From Chloroflexi bacterium OHK40 (GTDB taxonomy: Bacteria > Chloroflexota > Chloroflexia > Chloroflexales > Chloroflexaceae): DNA of 44,854 bases. Shown here one piece after another: positions 39,718 through 44,854 of the stretch. The notes beneath the pieces were generated by a model. The model had not been told where the DNA came from. It saw only the letters and a list, made by a program, of their open reading frames with translations, and searched no databases. The translations under genes were made by a program, and so were the position numbers. Position 1 is the first letter of the stretch, and every line of letters starts with the position of its first letter. The DNA is taken from contig SFCB01000121.1 in the NCBI GenBank assembly GCA_004367505.1, forward strand, positions 1 to 44,854, read 5' to 3'.

Positions 39718-40623
39718 CTACTTGCCCTCCACCGCCCGCGGGTCGATCGCGTCGCGGATGCCGTCGCCAACGAAGTTCACGGCTAGCACGAAGAGCACGG
39801 TGCAGATCCCGGGGGGGATCCATTGCCAGGGCGTCTGCTCCATGGTGCTGATCGAGCGGGCGGTGTTGAGCATATTGCCCCAACTGGGCGTTGGCGGCTG
39901 AACGCCCAGGCCGAGGTAGCTCAGGCCGGCCTCGAGCAGCACGGCCGTAGCGACCCCAAGGCTGGCGTACACTAGCAGCGGGGCCATCGCGTTGGGCAGG
40001 ATGTGGCGCCAGGCGACCTGCAGATCGGTCATACCGATGCAGCGGGCCGCCTCGACGTACTCCTTCTGGCGCAACGAGAGGAACTGCCCACGCACGATGC
40101 GGCAGGGCGTCGGCCAGGTCAGCAGGCCGATGATGATCATGATCTTGTAGATCCCTGGCCCCAGGATCGCCACCACGCTCAGCAGCAGCACGATCAGCGG
40201 GAAGCACATGACGATATCGACCAGCCGCATGATCACATTGTCGACGAGGCCCTGGTAGTAGCCGGCGATCGCGCCGAGCACTGTTCCGACGACGAGCGAG
40301 CAGAGTACGGCTACAAGGCCCACCGATAGCGAGACCCGCCCGCCCACTAGGGTGCGGGCAAAGACGTCGCGGCCCGTCCGGTCGGTGCCAAAGGGGTGCT
40401 CCAGGCTGGGGGGCAGGTTGCGGGCCCGCAGGTCGGGCGAAAGCGCGGCCTCTTCCGAGCCGAGCAGCGCTGCGATCACCAGCACAACGATGATCACCAG
40501 CCCGATCATTGCCAGCCGGTGATGGCGGAAACGGCGCAGCGCCCGGGCCGTGGGCGAGTCCGAAGTGGCACGCCGCTCCTCGCGCGGAAGCACCAGGGTC
40601 TGTGAGAGGTTCTGCTGGCTCAT
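39718..40623 (-). CDS. Peptide/nickel-type ABC transporter permease (DppC-like)
   Basis: A 301-aa inner-membrane permease. The N-terminal soluble segment and first helix (MIGLVIIVVLVIAALLG) are followed by HPFGTDRTGRDVFARTLVGGRVSLSVG, the hallmark of the DppC/OppC family, and the EAA loop YVEAARCIGMTDLQVAWRHILPN. GLSYLGLGVQPPTPSWG and the C-terminal GDGIRDAIDPR are canonical. It follows the DppB-like gene by 2 bp. No ATPase (DppD/DppF) is present nearby. Confidence 0.94.
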   Translation of the reverse strand: MSQQNLSQTLVLPREERRATSDSPTARALRRFRHHRLAMIGLVIIVVLVIAALLGSEEAALSPDLRARNLPPSLEHPFGTDRTGRDVFARTLVGGRVSLSVGLVAVLCSLVVGTVLGAIAGYYQGLVDNVIMRLVDIVMCFPLIVLLLSVVAILGPGIYKIMIIIGLLTWPTPCRIVRGQFLSLRQKEYVEAARCIGMTDLQVAWRHILPNAMAPLLVYASLGVATAVLLEAGLSYLGLGVQPPTPSWGNMLNTARSISTMEQTPWQWIPPGICTVLFVLAVNFVGDGIRDAIDPRAVEGK

Positions 40624-40625
40624 GG

Positions 40626-41582
40626 CTATCCGTATCTGATGCGCGGGTCGGCTGCTGCGTATGCGAGGTCCGTGAGCAGGTTGGCGAGCAACACGCTAGC
40701 CGCAACCACAAGGTTGACGCCCATGATCAGCGGGTAGTCGCGCCCGGCGACCCCCTCGACGAAGAGCGAGCCCATGCCGGGCCACGAGAAGACCGTCTCG
40801 GTGATCACGGCGCCGCCAATCATGTCGGGTAGGGCCAGCCCGATCACTGTGATGACCGGGATCAGCGCGCTGCGGAAGGCGTGCACGATCACCACCGTGC
40901 GCTCCCGCAGGCCCTTGGCCCGCGCCGTGGTGATGTACGCGCTATGGATCACCTCGAGCATCGAGGACCTGGTGTAGCGCATGAGGATGGCGATGTAGGC
41001 GAAGCCCAAGATCATGGCCGGTAGCGCCAGGTGGTGCAGGAAGTCGAGCAGGCTGAAGGGCTGCCCCGGCGTGACCATGCCTGCGATCGGGAACCAGCCC
41101 AGGCGCAGCCCGAACACGTAGAGCCCCCCGAGGCCCAGCAGGAACGAGGGCGACGAGATGCCGAGGAAGGCGATCGTCGTCAGTGTGAAGTCGAGGGTCG
41201 AGTACTGGCGCAGCGCGGAGATGATCCCCAGCGGAATGCCGACCAGGCAGCCGATCGAGAGCGCTGTGCCCATCAGCACGATCGAGTTGACCAGGGCCCG
41301 GCCAACCACCTCGTCCACGGGGCGCCCGCCCACCGCCCGGTAGCCAAGGTCGCCCTGCAGCACGCGGCTCAGCCAGCGGCTGTAGCGCACGGGCAGGGGC
41401 TGGTCAAGCCCCAGCTCCCTGCGCATCGCCTCGCGCAGCGCGGGGTTGGCCCCCTGCTCCGGGCTCAGGTAGGCCGATACAGGGTCGCCAGGGGCCAGGG
41501 CGATGAACGTGAAGACCAGGACGGTCACGCCCAGCAGCACCGGGATGTTAATCAGCAGGCGTCGCAAGATGTACTGTCCCAT
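40626..41582 (-). CDS. Peptide/nickel-type ABC transporter permease (DppB-like)
   Basis: A 318-aa inner-membrane permease starting MGQYILRRLLINIPVLLGVTVLVF, with the family segment PGDPVSAYLSPEQ, LGLDQPLPVRYSRWL, GDLGYR and the EAA-type loop IHSAYITTARAKGLRERTVVIVHAFRSALIPV. The C-terminus NLLTDLAYAAADPRIRYG is canonical. GAGAGGAGA precedes ATG 41582. It pairs with the DppC-like permease downstream; a fragment of a second binding protein lies immediately upstream. Confidence 0.94.
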   Translation of the reverse strand: MGQYILRRLLINIPVLLGVTVLVFTFIALAPGDPVSAYLSPEQGANPALREAMRRELGLDQPLPVRYSRWLSRVLQGDLGYRAVGGRPVDEVVGRALVNSIVLMGTALSIGCLVGIPLGIISALRQYSTLDFTLTTIAFLGISSPSFLLGLGGLYVFGLRLGWFPIAGMVTPGQPFSLLDFLHHLALPAMILGFAYIAILMRYTRSSMLEVIHSAYITTARAKGLRERTVVIVHAFRSALIPVITVIGLALPDMIGGAVITETVFSWPGMGSLFVEGVAGRDYPLIMGVNLVVAASVLLANLLTDLAYAAADPRIRYG

Positions 41583-41696
41583 GGTCTCCTCTCAGGCGCC
41601 GGCACGGCCCCCGCCGGACTGTCCGATGGCGCGCCAGGGGTGTGCCCCCGCAGCGCGCCGTACGTCGAGCGCTCTCGATCCCCCCAGGAGCGGGCC

Positions 41697-41774
41697 CTAC
41701 TCGCGGATGAACCACAGCTCGGCCTGGTCGTAGTACGAGCCGCCGCTCGGGGCCGGCTTAAAGAAGAAGTTGCC
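41697..41774 (-). pseudogene. C-terminal fragment of a family 5 solute-binding protein
   Basis: The minus strand reads NFFFKPAPSGGSYYDQAELW FIRE and then a stop (TAG, 41699-41697). This matches the C-terminus of the solute-binding protein at 43235 (NFVYTPAPGGGSYYDAAELW SIEE, with 17 or so identical positions). Everything upstream of about 25 residues is missing, so this is the leftover of a paralogous binding-protein gene that once preceded the DppB-like gene, as in a normal dpp operon. The remnant ends abruptly near 41774, where a different gene fragment on the other strand begins. Confidence 0.8.
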
Positions 41775-41917
41775 ATATCGGCGTCGTGCAGGGCTTCGTC
41801 GAGGCCATCCTCGCCGACACTGCGCCCCCAGTGAGCGGTGCCGATGGGCGCGCCGCCGTGGCCATCTGTGAGGCCTGCCTGCGCTCTTCCGCTACGGGGC
41901 CGGCCATTGCCCTGTAG
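41774..41917 (+). pseudogene. C-terminal fragment of a Gfo/Idh/MocA oxidoreductase
   Basis: The plus strand reads HIGVVQGFVEAILADTAPPV SGADGRAAVAICEACLRSSA TG and a stop (TAG 41915-41917). It matches the C-terminal tail of the Gfo proteins at 27705 and 33508 (VSGADGRAG; GRAAVETCEACVRSA). No start codon or Rossmann domain is present on this side. It abuts the tail-to-tail solute-binding fragment within a few bases, so the two pieces were joined by a deletion or inversion that removed the rest of both genes. Confidence 0.8.
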
Positions 41918-41949
41918 AGCGCAGCCGGCCACGCCGTAGAGGCGCAACC

Positions 41950-43059
41950 CTACAGCGCGGCCGGTAGCCGGAACCAGCGGATCACTGAAACGCAATCTTC
42001 GACGCACCAGAAGGCCACGAAGACCTCGCCGTCGGGCATCAGCAGCCCGGCGGGCAGCCCGAAGCGCAATTTCGCGAAGCTGTGGCTGAGGTTGTCTCCG
42101 CCAACACTGTAGCCGCCGCCCCCGGAATCGTGGCCCCACAGCGCCAACTGGGCCTCGTTCACCCAGTTGGCGCCATCGAGCCGCGTGTAAGCGGCCCAGA
42201 GCCCCCGTGCGTCGGTGCGCCGGTAGACGCAGACGAGGCGCCCCTCGCCAAGCAGGATCGGCGTCGTGGTCTGCCCCTGGAGGCCCGTCGGGCGCGGCGG
42301 CCCGAAGCTGCGCCCCCCGTCGTGCGAGAGGGCGTAGTGGACCTCACGGTCGCGCCCCACCGCCAGGTCGTGGGTCCAGCAGACCGCCAGCAGGCGCCCG
42401 TCGCCCAGTTCGACGATCTTCTGTTCCCAGTAGATCACCCCCTCGGCGCTGCCGTCCATGACATCGACGTACTCGGGCCAGCTCGCCCCACGGTCGTGTG
42501 AGATCAGGGCGATCGCCTTCATGCCGTTGGGGCAGTACCCCTCCCAGCCCTTCCATGTCGCCGTGGGGACGAGCCAGCGCCCGTCGGCGAGGGCCAGGGC
42601 GGGGCTGCAGATCTCGAACGATGGCCCAACCAGGGGCGGTTCGACGACGGTCGGCCCGGCCCAGCTGCGGCCGCCATCGGTCGAGCGCAGCTGGATGAGC
42701 TCAGTCTCGACAAAGCCGAGTGTCGCCGGGTTGGTCAGGCCCTCGTCCTCGCGCGAGCGATCCCAGCGCGCCCCAAAGGCCAGCAACTCGCGATCAGACA
42801 TGCGGCTTATGCGCACGTGGGACGAGGTCGGGCGCGCGGTGTGCCGGCTGAAGATGGGCCCCTCCTGTTGCCAGGTACGGCCACCGTCCAGCGAGCGGGC
42901 CAGCATGGTGCGGTGGTCAGCGCTCTCAAAGCCACTGCCGAGCCCATAGGCGGCCAGGAGGGCGCCGTCCGGAAGCAGGGCCAGCGAAGGAAAGCTTGCC
43001 TGGCGGCTGGCGAGGTGGGGCTTCGGGTTGGCGTAGATCAGGCCGGTCTCGATGACCAT
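41950..43059 (-). CDS. Asp-box (BNR) exo-alpha-sialidase-like protein
   Basis: A 369-aa beta-propeller protein. Four Asp-box motifs are visible: SLDGGRTW, STDGGRSW, SHDRGASW and SHDGGRSF. The N-terminal region contains FPSLALLPDGALLAAYG. No signal peptide or lipobox is seen, so it is probably cytoplasmic, unlike most secreted sialidases. The family includes sialidases and other glycosidase-like or structural propellers, so sialidase activity is not certain. ATG 43059 with AGGA upstream gives the typical start; the frame extends 75 codons upstream through a hairpin and is rejected there. It lies between the solute-binding gene and the transporter permeases of this block. Confidence 0.82.
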   Translation of the reverse strand: MVIETGLIYANPKPHLASRQASFPSLALLPDGALLAAYGLGSGFESADHRTMLARSLDGGRTWQQEGPIFSRHTARPTSSHVRISRMSDRELLAFGARWDRSREDEGLTNPATLGFVETELIQLRSTDGGRSWAGPTVVEPPLVGPSFEICSPALALADGRWLVPTATWKGWEGYCPNGMKAIALISHDRGASWPEYVDVMDGSAEGVIYWEQKIVELGDGRLLAVCWTHDLAVGRDREVHYALSHDGGRSFGPPRPTGLQGQTTTPILLGEGRLVCVYRRTDARGLWAAYTRLDGANWVNEAQLALWGHDSGGGGYSVGGDNLSHSFAKLRFGLPAGLLMPDGEVFVAFWCVEDCVSVIRWFRLPAAL

Positions 43060-43173
43060 AGTCCGTCCTGTGTGCAGCTTCAGGAGTGGCGAGGAGGGCT
43101 CCTCCGCCAGACACCTGGCCCCACAGTCGCGATCAGGGATTGAGCCCGTATCACTTCTGGCTTGATCCTGTGC

Positions 43174-43202
43174 GCCAGCGGGGGATCGCGCCCCCCGCTG
43201 GC
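43174..43202 (-). terminator. Intercistronic stem-loop after the family 5 solute-binding gene
   Basis: A perfect 11-bp stem (GCCAGCGGGGG / CCCCCGCTGGC) with a 7-nt loop, starting 32 bp after the stop of the binding-protein gene and before the BNR gene. There is no T-tract, so it may act as a partial terminator and 3' protection of the binding-protein message. A smaller hairpin (GAGGAG / CTCCTC) lies at 43092-43105. Confidence 0.65.
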
Positions 43203-43234
43203 ATCTTCTGCACAGCAGCACCCAGGCCCCGCGC

Positions 43235-44854
43235 TTACTCCTCGATCGACCAGAGCTCGGCGGCGTCGTAGTAGGAGCCGCCACCAGGCGCCGGGGTATA
43301 GACGAAGTTCTGGATGCGATTCGACACCGCGACGTAGCGCTCCTGCTGCCAGAGGAAGATCCAGGGCAGCGTCTCGGACATTATCTCGCAGGCCTGCTGG
43401 TAGATCTCAGCCCGGGCCGCCGGGTCCATCGTGCTGGCGCCCTCCTCGAGAGCTGTGTCCAGCTCGGCGTTTGCGAAGCCGAGGTTGTTAGTGCCCTTGG
43501 GCCAGGCCGAGGACGAGTGGAAGTACTGGAAAGCACGGTGCGGGTCGGGGCCATTGGCGCCCCCAGCGAACGAGGCGCCGAATGCGAGGTCCTCGTAGTA
43601 GAGCTTGGTCCACGACGGGCCGTCCATCTGACGCGGCGTCACCGTGATGCCGACATCGGCCAGGTAGGCCTGAATGGTCGTCATGACGTCGAGGGAGAGC
43701 GGGTCGTTGTAGTAGGTCGAGAGCTCGATCTCGCCCACCGCAGCGCCGTCGAAGCCAATCTCCTCCAGGAGCGCCCGGGCCTGATCAGGGTCGTAGGGGT
43801 ACTTCGCGGCGACACTGTCGGGGATGTACTGGCTGTTGCCGTAGAGGCAGTTGACCGGGGTCGCGGCGCCGTTGTAGAGCGTCTCGATGATCGCCTCGCG
43901 GTCAATCGCGTAGAGGATGGCCTGGCGGAACCTGGGATCGCCGAAGATCGGAGTCTTGACCGAGTTGAACGAGAGGAAGTTGTCCACCTGCGAGGGCCCC
44001 GCGATCACGGTCACGTTGGGGTTCTGACGCAGGCGAGCAACCTCATCGGCGGTCACGTAGGCAAGGTCGATCTCGCCATTCTCCAGGGCCAGCAGGGCCG
44101 CCGCCGGGTCGGCGAAGCTGCGCCGGATCAGCCGCTCGAGCACGGGCGCCCCGCGGAAGTAGTCGTCGAAGCGGACCAACTCGGTGAACTGGCCGGGTTC
44201 ATGGTTGCTCATCTTGAAGGGGCCGGTGCCGATGGCGACCGTCGACCAGTAGTCGCTCTGGTCGATCGTTGCGCGGTCCAACGTTCCCAGCGAGGCCTCG
44301 TGGAGGATCCAGGTCTCGGCCAGGGTATCCAGGAAGGGGGCGTTCGGGGTCGTGGTGGTGATCGCAATCGTCGTCGGGTCGATCACCTCGATGCCCGCGA
44401 TCTCGGTCGCCGTGCCGTCCACGAACTCCTGGGCGCCCTCGATGGCCAGCAGCTGGCTAGCCTTGCTGCACCCACCGCTCGCCGGGTCCAGGCAGATCTC
44501 CAGTGAGAAGGCTACGTCGTTGGCGGTGAAGGGCGAGCCGTCGTGCCAGGTCACGCCTTCGCGCAGGGTAAAGGTCCAGGTCAGGTTGTCGTCGGAGATC
44601 TCCCAGCTCTCGGCCAGGTCGGGCACGATCGCGGTGTACTCGACGTTGTAGGTCACCAGGTGGCTGTAGATCTTGTTCAGCCAGTGGTAGTCGCCGCCGG
44701 CCTTGAGCGGGTTCAGGTTGTCAACGCCGACGCAACAGGGTCCGTTCCATGCGCCGGTCATCGTGCCGCCGCCCGCCGCCGTGGGCGCCGGGGCCGGGGC
44801 GCTGGTCGGGGCGGCTGCCTCGGTGGGCGCCGGAGCACTTGTTGGGGCCGGGGC
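43235..44854 (-). CDS. Peptide-type ABC transporter solute-binding lipoprotein (family 5), partial
   Basis: 539 residues are in the window; the 5' end lies beyond the right edge. The first 30 residues visible are an Ala/Pro/Thr-rich tether of the kind that follows the lipobox Cys of lipoproteins, and the frame stays open to the edge, so the gene does not begin at the ATG 44761. The mature part is an SBP_bac_5 fold (WNGPCCVGVDNLNPLKAGG ... WEISDDNLTWTFTLREGVTWHDG ... FRQAILYAIDREAIIETLYNG). Family ligands are peptides, nickel, opines and some glycosides. It is the first visible gene of the minus-strand transport block. The tail matches the fragment at 41697-41774. Confidence 0.9.
   Translation of the reverse strand, partial: APAPTSAPAPTEAAAPTSAPAPAPTAAGGGTMTGAWNGPCCVGVDNLNPLKAGGDYHWLNKIYSHLVTYNVEYTAIVPDLAESWEISDDNLTWTFTLREGVTWHDGSPFTANDVAFSLEICLDPASGGCSKASQLLAIEGAQEFVDGTATEIAGIEVIDPTTIAITTTTPNAPFLDTLAETWILHEASLGTLDRATIDQSDYWSTVAIGTGPFKMSNHEPGQFTELVRFDDYFRGAPVLERLIRRSFADPAAALLALENGEIDLAYVTADEVARLRQNPNVTVIAGPSQVDNFLSFNSVKTPIFGDPRFRQAILYAIDREAIIETLYNGAATPVNCLYGNSQYIPDSVAAKYPYDPDQARALLEEIGFDGAAVGEIELSTYYNDPLSLDVMTTIQAYLADVGITVTPRQMDGPSWTKLYYEDLAFGASFAGGANGPDPHRAFQYFHSSSAWPKGTNNLGFANAELDTALEEGASTMDPAARAEIYQQACEIMSETLPWIFLWQQERYVAVSNRIQNFVYTPAPGGGSYYDAAELWSIEE

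Noticed and set aside
22682-43059. Standard sialic acid catabolism, suggested by a NanA-type aldolase and an Asp-box protein
   Set aside because: No nanE, nanK, nagA or nagB is present, the two genes are in separate operons 18 kb apart, and the Asp-box protein lacks an export signal. It is kept only as a remote possibility.
1-44854. tRNA, rRNA or riboswitch genes
   Set aside because: I looked for tRNA T-arm and acceptor patterns and common leader motifs by eye and found no convincing candidate.

Overview
The window is GC-rich throughout, with long uninterrupted genes, sigma70-type promoters (several with an extended -10), GGAGG-type ribosome binding sites and frequent GTG starts. The mix of an extracytoplasmic-tailed Ser/Thr kinase, an M61 peptidase, a DtxR regulator, a dolichyl-phosphate-glucosyltransferase-like glycosyltransferase, and many Gfo/Idh/MocA, MlrC and HpcH genes best fits a member of the Chloroflexota. 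This is inferred from gene content only; no rRNA or tRNA is present to confirm it.

Left part (1-15.3 kb), housekeeping-like: a REP-type palindromic repeat array (165-587), comEA, pyk, a cobalamin-binding-type solute-binding protein, an unrecognised 600-aa protein ending in an integrase-like core-binding domain without a catalytic domain, a membrane Ser/Thr kinase, an M61 metallopeptidase, a DtxR-family regulator, two small unknown genes, a YhbY RNA-binding protein, two family-2 glycosyltransferases and a dTDP-4-dehydrorhamnose reductase. A gene-poor stretch (15.3-16.7 kb) with a small ABM-domain gene and a MITE-like element separates this from the rest.

Right part (16.7-44.9 kb), a catabolic region. 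A nine-unit minus-strand operon (25906 to 16703) encodes a threonine-synthase-like enzyme, an SDR, a broken class IV aminotransferase, a DapA/NanA-type aldolase, an AspA/AstE-type deacylase, a HemL-like aminotransferase, an MlrC-type peptidase, a second SDR and a DAO-type flavoenzyme. An IclR regulator is divergent from it. Next comes a minus-strand sugar-type ABC transporter operon with an oxidoreductase and an aldo/keto reductase (33199 to 26786), and divergent from that a plus-strand operon with a second Gfo/AKR pair, an HpcH aldolase and a second HemL-like aminotransferase (33508-37720). A final minus-strand block (44854 to 37732) holds a dipeptide-type ABC transporter without ATPases, an Asp-box sialidase-like protein, a third Gfo protein and a second HpcH aldolase. 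It also carries two gene-tail fragments that look like a recombination scar.

The most notable observation is a 17-bp operator-like motif (GTTTC-N7-GAAAC core) present twice, identical at 16 of 17 positions: once between the IclR gene and the nine-gene operon (25982-25998), and once between the ABC operon and the plus-strand Gfo operon (33403-33419). In three promoters it lies exactly 9 bp upstream of the -35 box, so one IclR protein probably controls some 21 kb of genes as a single regulon. The substrate cannot be read from the sequence. The enzymes suggest uptake, oxidation, deacylation, transamination and aldol cleavage of an amino- or N-acylated sugar-acid-like compound, but no described pathway matches the whole set.
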